This document shows positions 44,998 through 52,188 of a stretch of 64,000 nt of DNA, piece after piece; position 1 is the first letter of the stretch; each line of letters starts with the position of its first letter. The notes under the pieces were generated by a model that was not told the DNA's origin, made no database searches, and worked only from the letters and a program-made list of their open reading frames with translations. Made by a program: the position numbers and the translations under genes. This DNA comes from Neobittarella massiliensis (ex Bilen et al. 2018). GTDB lineage: Bacteria > Bacillota > Clostridia > Oscillospirales > Ruminococcaceae. The stretch is from assembly GCF_900289145.1 (NCBI RefSeq), contig NZ_OKQO01000001.1:496001-560000 (forward strand). Direction: 5' to 3'.

Positions 44998-45044
44998 ATA
45001 GGGGCGGGGACAACACAGATGTACAGTGTTATCCCCGCCCCTAT
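44998..45044. terminator. Bidirectional terminator
   Basis: Seen: 13-bp arms (44998-45010 / 45032-45044) with an inner AACAC/GTGTT extension and a single mismatch. Ends the nnr gene (-) and anything read from the kinase (+). Same core as the terminator at 37739. Confidence 0.85.
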
Positions 45045-45068
45045 TTAGCACGGTGATATGCGTATCGG

Positions 45069-46610
45069 TCAGCGATGGTGGGCTAAAAACAGATCAGAGA
45101 GATCTTTTTGCATATCGGTGGGCAACATGGCCGTCTGCGATAGGCGGGCTGCACAGCGGTCGCCGGCGGCTCCGTGCAGCCAAACGCCACACACCGCCGC
45201 CAGATAAGGCGAAAGCCCTTGAGCCAACAGACCGCCAATGATACCCGAGAGCAGGTCGCCACTGCCGGCTTTGGACATGCCCGGGTTGCCGGTGGGGTTG
45301 ACAGCCACCGGACAGCCGGGGGAGAATACCAGCGTATGAGCCCCTTTGAGCACCAAAGTGACCGGGTACTTCTCTATGAACTGGCGGCCGTACTGCAACT
45401 TGTTGGCCACCAGCTGCCCGGTGGAGATACCAAGCAAGCGGGCCATCTCTCCGGGGTGGGGGGTGAGCACCAGCGGCGCTTTGACCCCGTTTAGCCAATC
45501 TGGAGACTGTGAGAGTATGCCCAACGCATCGGCATCCAGCAGTAGGGGACAGGCGGCGTGCTGCAACAGGTACTGCAGCAGTTGGGCTGGTCCCTGACCG
45601 GTACCCATACCGCAGCCAACGACGCAGGCAGTGCTGTCGGCTAGAGCTTTTTCCAGCACTGGAGCAGCCCCCGGCGCGGCGGACCCATCTTCACTTTGTG
45701 GCAGTGGCAGGTAGACCGCCTCGGGCAGGTGGGGGGCATACTGTGCCACCAGTGGCCGGGGTATGGCGACCCGTACCAGGCCGGTACCCACCCGCAGCGC
45801 ACCGGCTGTGCAGATCTGCCCGGCGCCGGGCATGTCGCCGCTGGATACCACTGCCAGCAGCTTGCCAAAATCACCTTTGTGGGTATCTTGTTGGCGCGGC
45901 GGCAGCGCGGTGAACACCTGCTGAGCATCGGTGACGTGAAAGGCGGGCTGTACGGGGTCGCAGCTGGCGGGGATACCGATATCAGCCAAAACCAACTGGC
46001 CGCTGTGCCCGGCGGCGGGGTAGACCAGATGGGCCGGCTTGTAGCTGTGCAGTGCCACTGTAAAGTTGGCCTGCACGGCACCGGGGTCGATGTGGCCGCT
46101 GTCGCCAGCGACTCCGCTGGGTACGTCGACAGCCCACACGGTGCCGGGGGCGCTGTTCATCAGCGCGGCGGCCTGCCGGCCCCGATCATCCATCTCGCCG
46201 CGAAAGCCGGTTCCGTACACCGCGTCGATGAGCACGTCGGCCTCGGCCGCCAGCTGATCGACGGCGGCTTCCCCCAACTGGTATATGGGGATCGGCCGGC
46301 CGCGCAGCAGCTGCAGGTTGGCAGCGCTGTGGGCCGGTACCGGCTGGCCCTGACACAGTACGACTACCACGGCCATACCAGCCGCCGACAGATGGCGGGC
46401 CATCACCAGTCCGTCGCCGCCGTTTCCGCCTTTGCCACAGAATATGGCCACCCGCATCACCGGCTGCGCCGGGTGGGACTGGCGCCACCAGTACAGCAGG
46501 ATCGCCGTGGCCCGCCAGCCGGCATTCTCCATCATCTGCCGATAGCTGAGCCCGCCGGCATCGGCACGCTGCTCGATCTGCCGCATTTCGTCACAGGTAT
46601 ATACGCGCAT
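45069..46610 (-). CDS. nnr: Bifunctional NAD(P)H-hydrate epimerase / ADP-dependent NAD(P)H-hydrate dehydratase
   Basis: Seen: about 513 residues. The N-terminal YjeF epimerase domain (ENAGWRATAIL, FCGKGGNGGDGLVMARHL, DVLIDAVYGTGFRG, VDVPSGVAGDSG) is joined to a C-terminal ribokinase-fold dehydratase (HKGDFGKLLAVVSSGDMPGAGQICTAGALRVGTGLV, LTPHPGEMARLLG, NPTGNPGMSKAGSGDLLSGIIGGLLAQG). Known: repairs hydrated NAD(P)H. Start: ATG 46610 gives the usual beginning; another ATG four codons upstream (46622) abuts its would-be ribosome site. Confidence 0.93.
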   Translation of the reverse strand: MRVYTCDEMRQIEQRADAGGLSYRQMMENAGWRATAILLYWWRQSHPAQPVMRVAIFCGKGGNGGDGLVMARHLSAAGMAVVVVLCQGQPVPAHSAANLQLLRGRPIPIYQLGEAAVDQLAAEADVLIDAVYGTGFRGEMDDRGRQAAALMNSAPGTVWAVDVPSGVAGDSGHIDPGAVQANFTVALHSYKPAHLVYPAAGHSGQLVLADIGIPASCDPVQPAFHVTDAQQVFTALPPRQQDTHKGDFGKLLAVVSSGDMPGAGQICTAGALRVGTGLVRVAIPRPLVAQYAPHLPEAVYLPLPQSEDGSAAPGAAPVLEKALADSTACVVGCGMGTGQGPAQLLQYLLQHAACPLLLDADALGILSQSPDWLNGVKAPLVLTPHPGEMARLLGISTGQLVANKLQYGRQFIEKYPVTLVLKGAHTLVFSPGCPVAVNPTGNPGMSKAGSGDLLSGIIGGLLAQGLSPYLAAVCGVWLHGAAGDRCAARLSQTAMLPTDMQKDLSDLFLAHHR

Positions 46611-46770
46611 GGAAGTACACATCCTCTCGGTTCTTTATGCTGGCCAGTATACCACGATTTTGCGAACAAATTGTGAAAAGCGGGTGGAAAAGTGAGAGGA
46701 CAACACGGTGTGTTGCCCTCAAAAGATCGCCTTAGAATATACCTCTGGCAGTAATGGGACGAGCGCCCCA

Positions 46771-48222
46771 TTACCCCAACTTGGCGCCGGGATCGATAGC
46801 CGTGGGGGTCACCCCTTGTGGGATAGGCGGGATGTAGTGACCGCCTTCCAGCCGTTCGGCCAGCTCCTTTTTGGCGGCGGCCACCACTTCGGGGCGGTGC
46901 AGCAGGTCGATGGCGGAGCCGGCCAGGACTTTGGCTGCGTAGAGCATGCCTTTATGGGCCAGACTGCTCTTACCCTGACTGACCAGCTGCCAGGAGTGGC
47001 CCGGAGTACCGGCGGCCATGGTGCAGACCGATATCTGGGCAGTGGGGCACACCCAGCTCACATCACCCACGTCGGTCGAGCCGGGCATGACCGGTTCGGC
47101 TCCGGTGAGTGGACTGATAAAATTGCCCAGCGGCTGGCCTGCGTGCTGCTTGGCCACGGCAATAGCCTGTGGGCCAAACATAGCTGCCGACTCCACAAGG
47201 CTGGAGCCGCCGTTTTCAAAGGTGGCCTGCATGGCGGCGGCATACTGCTGCTCCCGCTCGCTATAAGTGGGGAGCGGCTGGTCTTCCATATTTTGCTGTA
47301 GCAGTGCTGCCAGCGCGCTGTTGGGCACCAGGTTCGAGCAGGCCTTGATGAACTGGCGCTCTACTCTGGTCCCGCTCATCAGAGCAGCACCTTTGGCGAT
47401 ATCTTCTACCCATTCGTAGATCTGCTGTACCTGGGTAGTCTTGGGCGCACGAATGAGGTACAATACCTCAGCAAACGGCTGCACTACATTGGGAGAAAAG
47501 CCGCCGGTATTGGTGATGGCATAGTGGACCCGTGCATCGGGAATGATGTGCTCACGCAAAAATTGCACCCCGATATTGAGGAGCTCCACTCCATCGAGCG
47601 CGCTGCGCCCCTTGTGCGGGCAGGCAGCGGCATGGGCGCTGACCCCGTAAAAGCGGTAGCAGATCTGATAGTTGGCCAAGCTGCTGGCGGTGTTGACGGC
47701 GTTCATATCGCCGGGATGCCAGGTGAGCGCACAATCGAGCTCGTCAAACACCCCGTCGCGGGCCATGAATGCCTTGCCCGATCCGCCTTCTTCGCCGGGG
47801 CAGCCATAATAGACGACTCGGCCGGGCAGACCGGTCTGCTGTAGATAGTTTTTTACCGCTACAGCTGCCGCCAGCGCCCCGACGCCCAACAGATTGTGGC
47901 CACAGCCGTGCCCCGGTGCCCCGTCGACTACCGGGCTTTTTTCGGTGTAGTCGGCCTGCTGGCTGAGGCCGGACAGCGCATCGAATTCCCCCAGCAGGCC
48001 GATCACAGGGCTGCCCTGCCCATAGCTGGCGCAAAAGGCGGTGGCGATACCGGCTACGTTTTGCTCTACCTCAAAGCCGTTTTGCTGCAGCGCCTGACAG
48101 AGTGCAGCGGCAGAGCGGGTCTCGGTAAAGGCGGTCTCGGGGGTATCCCAGATCGCATCGCTCAGCTCATAAAACGAAGGCGCCAAGGCATCGAGCGCAT
48201 CCAGTGCTTTTTGTTTGTCCAC
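46771..48222 (-). CDS. AbgB-like M20 family amidohydrolase
   Basis: Seen: 483 residues. Metal-site motifs LLGEFDALSGLSQQ and GAPGHGCGHNLLG, catalytic GCPGEEGGSGKAFM, dimerisation domain with FYGVSAHAAACPHKGRSALDGVELLN, then GSTDVGDVSWVCPTAQ. Known: M20D enzymes include AbgB, which cleaves p-aminobenzoyl-glutamate, and other aminoacylases. Start: GTG 48222 lies behind AAAGGAAG; an in-frame ATG at 48243 lacks a ribosome site. Possibly folate breakdown-product recycling; no transporter partner is present. Confidence 0.85.
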   Translation of the reverse strand: MDKQKALDALDALAPSFYELSDAIWDTPETAFTETRSAAALCQALQQNGFEVEQNVAGIATAFCASYGQGSPVIGLLGEFDALSGLSQQADYTEKSPVVDGAPGHGCGHNLLGVGALAAAVAVKNYLQQTGLPGRVVYYGCPGEEGGSGKAFMARDGVFDELDCALTWHPGDMNAVNTASSLANYQICYRFYGVSAHAAACPHKGRSALDGVELLNIGVQFLREHIIPDARVHYAITNTGGFSPNVVQPFAEVLYLIRAPKTTQVQQIYEWVEDIAKGAALMSGTRVERQFIKACSNLVPNSALAALLQQNMEDQPLPTYSEREQQYAAAMQATFENGGSSLVESAAMFGPQAIAVAKQHAGQPLGNFISPLTGAEPVMPGSTDVGDVSWVCPTAQISVCTMAAGTPGHSWQLVSQGKSSLAHKGMLYAAKVLAGSAIDLLHRPEVVAAAKKELAERLEGGHYIPPIPQGVTPTAIDPGAKLG

Positions 48223-48330
48223 AGTTCTCGCTTCCTTTATCATACAGATTTAGAGACGGATGGGCTTTTTATCGGGCAGCCCAGCCCATCAAATAGAGCC
48301 GGTACCATTATAGCACGGCCGCCAACGACA

Positions 48331-48359
48331 AAGAAGAGCTGCAGGGGGCAGCTCTTCTT
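48331..48359. terminator. Terminator between the amidohydrolase and MerR genes
   Basis: Seen: perfect 12-bp stem (48331-48342 / 48348-48359) with a 5-nt loop; the minus strand ends in TTCTTTG, so it ends the aldo/keto reductase-merR unit. Confidence 0.75.
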
Positions 48360-48365
48360 ATATGC

Positions 48366-48752
48366 TTAGTTATCCTGGTTCACCAGTGCCCGCTCGGCTT
48401 GGAGCAGGTGGCTGTCGTACCCCTCGATCTTGGTATCCAGGCGGGCCAGCACGCCCTGCATCTCACTGATGCGCTGGGCCAGCTTTTGCCGCTGCTCGAT
48501 AAGCAGCAGCTTGCGGGCGGGGATAGTCTTATCCCCCTGCACGAAGAGCGCCACATATTCCACCAGCGACTCGATGGGCAGGCCGGCCCCGCGCATACAT
48601 TTGATGAACTCCACCCAATTGCAGTCGCTCTCGCTGTAGTCGCGGATGCCGCTTTTGGTGCGCCCCACAGCGGGTATCAGGCCAATGCGCTCGTAGTAGC
48701 GCAGCGTGTCGGGCGAGAGCTGGTAGCGGCGGCTCACCTCTGCTATCGTCAT
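48366..48752 (-). CDS. MerR-family regulator (AdhR-type)
   Basis: Seen: 128 residues. Winged helix (TIAEVSRRYQLSPDTLRYYERIGLIPAVGRTKSGIRDYSESDCNWVEFIKCMRGAGLPIESLVEYV) and a C-terminal coiled coil. Known: short MerR proteins of this kind respond to aldehydes or electrophiles and activate reductases. It is 18 nt downstream of an aldo/keto reductase in one operon, whose promoter shows a 19-bp spacer with a dyad, as expected for MerR control. No ligand domain. Confidence 0.9.
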   Translation of the reverse strand: MTIAEVSRRYQLSPDTLRYYERIGLIPAVGRTKSGIRDYSESDCNWVEFIKCMRGAGLPIESLVEYVALFVQGDKTIPARKLLLIEQRQKLAQRISEMQGVLARLDTKIEGYDSHLLQAERALVNQDN

Positions 48753-48770
48753 AAGATCTCTTCCTCTCGA

Positions 48771-49919
48771 TCAGCAGCCAAAGATATCGGCCGCTCGGTT
48801 CATGTTTTGGATGACTGGCACCCCAAAGGGGCAGCGCCTTTCACAGGCCCCGCAGGCGATACAGTCGCCCCCGCGATGGGGGAGTGTCAGGTAGTGCTCC
48901 CGTACGGTCTCGGGCAGCGTTTTTTGAGCCAGAGCCAGATTTAAGAACTTGGTGACAGCAGCTACCTCGATGCCCTGCGGGCAGGGGGCACAGTGGCCGC
49001 AGTACATACAGTGACCCTGCCAGCTGATCTGGGGAAAGGCGGACAGGGCAGCCGCATAGTCGCGCTGGGCGGCGCTGGCTCGCTCGTAGGCCAGGCTCTG
49101 ATGCAGTTGCTCCACCGTGTGGGCCCCCACCAGTACCGAGGCGACCCCTGGCCGGGTGAGCGCATAGTGGATACACTGACTGGAGGTGAGCGCTTTGCCG
49201 GCGGGGGAGAGCTGCTCATCGAGCAGGTCGCCCCCGCCAAAGGCCTTCATCACCGTGATGCCCACCCCAGTGCGCGCGCAGAGCTCGTACAGCTGTTGGC
49301 GCAGAGGGTCCATGTTGGTCAACTGCCCGGCATAGCTCTCGTCGGCCCACAGATCTTCGCAGTGTTCGCTGGGGGGCTGCAGGTCGTAGCAGGGATTGAT
49401 GCTGAACATCAGCACCTCGATAAGGCCGCTCTGCACCGCCTCGATGGCCACGGCGGGGTTGTGGCTGCTCAGGCCGATATGCCCGATCTTACCGGCGTTT
49501 TGCAGCTCTTTGGCGTAGGCCATTACCGGGCCCTGAGATACTTGGCGCCAGTCGTCAAGCGAGTCGACATAGTGGATCATGCCGATCTCGACATGATCAG
49601 TTTGCAGCCGTGCAAATAAGTCTTCGAACCCGGCACGCACCTCATCGATCTGGCGCGTGCGCTTGTACTGGCCATTTTTCCAGATGGTGCACAGGTGCGC
49701 CTGTAGGATGAATTTTTCTCTTCGCCCCTGTAGGGCGATGCCCAGCCGGTCACGCATGTCGGCGTTGGGGGTATACAGGTCGATGCAGTTGACACCCGCC
49801 TGTTCGGCGGCATCCAGCAGTGGGCCGATCAGCGCACCGTCGTGGTCGACGAACCCCTCACAGCCCATGCCGATCTCGCTCACCTGTAGGCCGGTGCGGC
49901 CCAGTTGTCGGTAGTTCAT
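48771..49919 (-). CDS. Aldo/keto reductase with C-terminal 2x[4Fe-4S] domain
   Basis: Seen: 382 residues. N-terminal AKR barrel (YRQLGRTGLQVSEIGMGCEGF, DLYTPNADMRDRLGIALQGRR, KIGHIGLSSHNPAVAIEAVQSG) and a C-terminal ferredoxin-like domain with CMYCGHCAPCPQGI and CIACGACERRCPFGV. Known: such proteins are common in Clostridia and are thought to use NADPH plus an Fe-S relay; substrate unknown. In an operon with its MerR regulator. Confidence 0.93.
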   Translation of the reverse strand: MNYRQLGRTGLQVSEIGMGCEGFVDHDGALIGPLLDAAEQAGVNCIDLYTPNADMRDRLGIALQGRREKFILQAHLCTIWKNGQYKRTRQIDEVRAGFEDLFARLQTDHVEIGMIHYVDSLDDWRQVSQGPVMAYAKELQNAGKIGHIGLSSHNPAVAIEAVQSGLIEVLMFSINPCYDLQPPSEHCEDLWADESYAGQLTNMDPLRQQLYELCARTGVGITVMKAFGGGDLLDEQLSPAGKALTSSQCIHYALTRPGVASVLVGAHTVEQLHQSLAYERASAAQRDYAAALSAFPQISWQGHCMYCGHCAPCPQGIEVAAVTKFLNLALAQKTLPETVREHYLTLPHRGGDCIACGACERRCPFGVPVIQNMNRAADIFGC

Positions 49920-49965
49920 GGCTCTCTCCTCCTCACAGCATATCGGTAATGCTGTATCTGTATAT

Positions 49966-49996
49966 ATCTTAACACCTGGAGTGCACTCTAAGTCAA
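49966..49996 (-). promoter_or_regulatory. MerR-type promoter of the aldo/keto reductase operon
   Basis: Seen on the minus strand: TTGACT (49996-49991), 19-nt spacer (49972-49990) containing an imperfect dyad around GAGTGCACTC, TAAGAT (49971-49966). Known: 19-bp spacers are the hallmark of MerR activation. Confidence 0.85.
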
Positions 49997-50122
49997 GGGC
50001 TGCGCAGTCGAAATAGACGGAGAAAATGCAATTTGCGGGCTCAGAGAAGCCCTGCGAGTGGGACTCATGATAGGCGTATGCGGTGGCTTTTCTGCGCAGA
50101 TGGGGGATAGAAGTTGGTGTGA

Positions 50123-50171
50123 AAAAGAGCCTTTACGAACCTGCTACATGACAGTTCGTAAAGGCTCTTTT
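50123..50171. terminator. Terminator at the left end of the island, probably the original guaA terminator
   Basis: Seen: perfect 18-bp arms (50123-50140 / 50154-50171), 13-nt loop. Read on the minus strand it is followed by T5 and starts only 8 nt beyond the attL copy of the guaA stop codon. Inferred: it belonged to guaA before the insertion. Confidence 0.75.
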
Positions 50172-50179
50172 GGCTGCTG

Positions 50180-50193
50180 TTATTCCCATTCAA
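50180..50193. repeat. Left attachment-site repeat (attL)
   Basis: Seen: TTATTCCCATTCAA, a 12/14 match to the end of guaA at 59833. On the minus strand it reads Glu-Trp-Glu-stop, as guaA ends. Confidence 0.75.
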
Positions 50194-50349
50194 GCACCAG
50201 ACCTTATTTCTCTGTAATAAAATGCACTCTCAATACGCTTTTCGTCCATACAATCCATATATTTTATACTTTCCATAGAGTCTTTATGAATTTTGTAGCC
50301 GTTTTGTAGCCACGGTTATAATACAAACCTCCGCTGGCTGGTTCACCTC

Positions 50350-50359
50350 AAAGCCACTT
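50350..50359 (+). repeat. AAAGCCACTT repeat, copy 1
   Basis: Seen: part of a longer similar stretch (AAAGCCACTT-gc-AACTAT). Also at 59697 (plus) and 54521-54530 (minus). Possible integrase arm site. Confidence 0.45.
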
Positions 50360-50397
50360 GCAACTATCTCAAACAATAATACACGGAGGTTAGCACT

Positions 50398-50775
50398 ATG
50401 GAAAAATATATCTATGACAACAGCAACGGACTTTGGTACGAACTGCATGGAGATTACTATATCCCTTGTCTGGTTCTTCCAGATACCGAAGAACGTCCAC
50501 TCGGCATCTGGGGCAGAAGGCATCTTGATTTTATCAAGGAGCAGCGCCCGATGCTATATGCTGATTTGGTTCTCAGTTGTAAGCTACACAACTATTTGGC
50601 TGACATTGATGCTCAGGCAAATGCCGAGCTCGCTCTGTTGATAAAACAGATGGCAGAGAAAGAAGGCGTTACAGAGCAACTCAAGGAGCAAAATCAGATG
50701 GCTTGGGTCAGAACTATGGGCAGCATCCGCAACAGGACAGAAGAAATCGTCAATGTAGAGATTATCTTCGCATAA
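50398..50775 (+). CDS. tnpV: TnpV-family transposon-encoded protein
   Basis: Seen: 125 residues, ending YADLVLSCKLHNYLADIDAQANAELALLIKQMAEKEGVTEQLKEQNQMAWVRTMGSIRNRTEEIVNVEIIFA. Known: TnpV (PF14198) is carried by clostridial conjugative and mobilisable transposons; its function is not known. ACGGAGG precedes ATG. Divergent from the restriction genes. Supports the mobile nature of the left part. Confidence 0.85.
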   Translation: MEKYIYDNSNGLWYELHGDYYIPCLVLPDTEERPLGIWGRRHLDFIKEQRPMLYADLVLSCKLHNYLADIDAQANAELALLIKQMAEKEGVTEQLKEQNQMAWVRTMGSIRNRTEEIVNVEIIFA

Positions 50776-50818
50776 TACATCATCAGCCGGGCAGTGAATA
50801 TCTGCTCGGCTAAATCAC

Positions 50819-51042
50819 TTAAATATTCAAATTAATAGAAGGATTTGTAAATAATTCTTCCACTACTGCTTTAATTTTAGCAATTTTCATATACGCATCA
50901 CGTTTTTTGTCAAACGCTTGCCCAAGAGGGTCAATGTACTTAGACTTTACATCATCTGCTATTTCTGGAATTGCAAATGCGCCAAAAAAATCGGCTCTAA
51001 GGTGAAGCATAGTAGAGGCAATAACGAACCATTTCTTATAAA
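50819..51042 (-). pseudogene. Displaced C-terminal part of the specificity subunit
   Basis: Seen: an open frame continuing ...KKWFVIASTMLHLRADFFGAF..., ending FTNPSINLNI, which is the expected conserved end of an S subunit (helix with YIDPLGQAFDKKRDAYMKIAKIKAVVEELF). It is in a different frame from the upstream S gene. One base more in the T/A run at 51040-51043 would join the two. Confidence 0.75.
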
Positions 51043-52188
51043 ATATGATTCACCATATTTACTGGAAAGAAGCAAAAATACCCAATATCTTTCATCAGTA
51101 TTTCGTGGTCTATACTTTACAAGACCACTTGAAATAATTACCTTATTGTCCTCTTGGATAATAGCCACTTCTCCCGGTTTTCCATCTTTAGCAAAGATAA
51201 TATCGCCGCATTTAATGTCTTGCTCCAGTTGAGATAAAAAGGATTCAGGACAATAACAATCAGGCTCATAATCCACATCAAAATTAATAATATCGCTTGT
51301 CTTTATGAAAGGTATGCCTTCTTCCAAATAGTTGGCACTGCCAACCTCGTCACCCTTACTAAGATTTTCCGAATCAAACCCAATAGTATTAGTCCCACTG
51401 CTAAGCGTAGCAATTGTCTCTCCAACGTCAGGACGATAAAAATTTGGCATTAGCATTCGCTTATCAAATGAATCTGGTTCCACTACAAACCCAAATTGAG
51501 CTTCATCTTTGAAAGCAAGGTGATAATCTTTGTTAAACTCCGAAATAATCTCCTGAATACGAAGAACAGCATAATAATAACTGTCAAATGCGTCTATGTA
51601 TTCCTGCATCAAAGCGTCATATTTACTGTCGTATTTCATGACCTTTAGATTAGCAATCTTCCCTTGGTTCATGAATTTTTGCTTTGTAATAGAATATGTT
51701 CCCCGTACCTGTATTCTGTTAATTTGAGAATTAAGGTAGATTGTCAAAAATGCAGCTTCTTTTGGCGATGCTGTCCGTAACACAACACTATTCTGACTCA
51801 TATTCATTTCTGCAATAGTTGGGGGACACATTGCAGCTTTACCCATAAATTTGCCAGTCATAGTGTAAATGATATCATACGGATAGGTAATTGATCGCTT
51901 GATGGTTTTGTTGTGAAATCCTTCATCGATCAACTGTAAATCATTTACATTTATATAATGCCTTGAAACTGCTGAAGTCTTAATAAAAGGTATTCCATGA
52001 TCCTTATAGAAGAAATATGCCGGTGGAGTAGAGCCACCCTTTATATCACCAACAATATACTGAGACATCGTTGGACAGATTGACATTCCCTCTTTTACAA
52101 ACAGATACTTTGGATTGTAATTTCTCGGATAAAACGATCCTGCTGACAATTTTATGGGGTTAGTTATAAATACTTCTAGTTTTGACAT
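50959..52188 (-). CDS. hsdS: DNA specificity (S) subunit, frameshifted near its end
   Basis: Seen: 409 residues as read, two target-recognition domains (about residues 1-190 and 240-390), with the hallmark GVPFIKTS-like motifs GIPFIKTSAVSRHY and GIPFIKTSDI, and coiled spacers. The final residues (LPLLCFTLEPIFLAHLQFQK) are out of frame: the correct end lies in another frame downstream (50819-51042). Overlaps the methylase gene by 29 nt. Known: the S subunit chooses the DNA sequence. Inferred: after the frameshift the conserved C-terminal helix is lost, so activity is doubtful unless the shift is a sequencing error or reversible. Confidence 0.8.
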   Translation of the reverse strand: MSKLEVFITNPIKLSAGSFYPRNYNPKYLFVKEGMSICPTMSQYIVGDIKGGSTPPAYFFYKDHGIPFIKTSAVSRHYINVNDLQLIDEGFHNKTIKRSITYPYDIIYTMTGKFMGKAAMCPPTIAEMNMSQNSVVLRTASPKEAAFLTIYLNSQINRIQVRGTYSITKQKFMNQGKIANLKVMKYDSKYDALMQEYIDAFDSYYYAVLRIQEIISEFNKDYHLAFKDEAQFGFVVEPDSFDKRMLMPNFYRPDVGETIATLSSGTNTIGFDSENLSKGDEVGSANYLEEGIPFIKTSDIINFDVDYEPDCYCPESFLSQLEQDIKCGDIIFAKDGKPGEVAIIQEDNKVIISSGLVKYRPRNTDERYWVFLLLSSKYGESYFIRNGSLLPLLCFTLEPIFLAHLQFQK

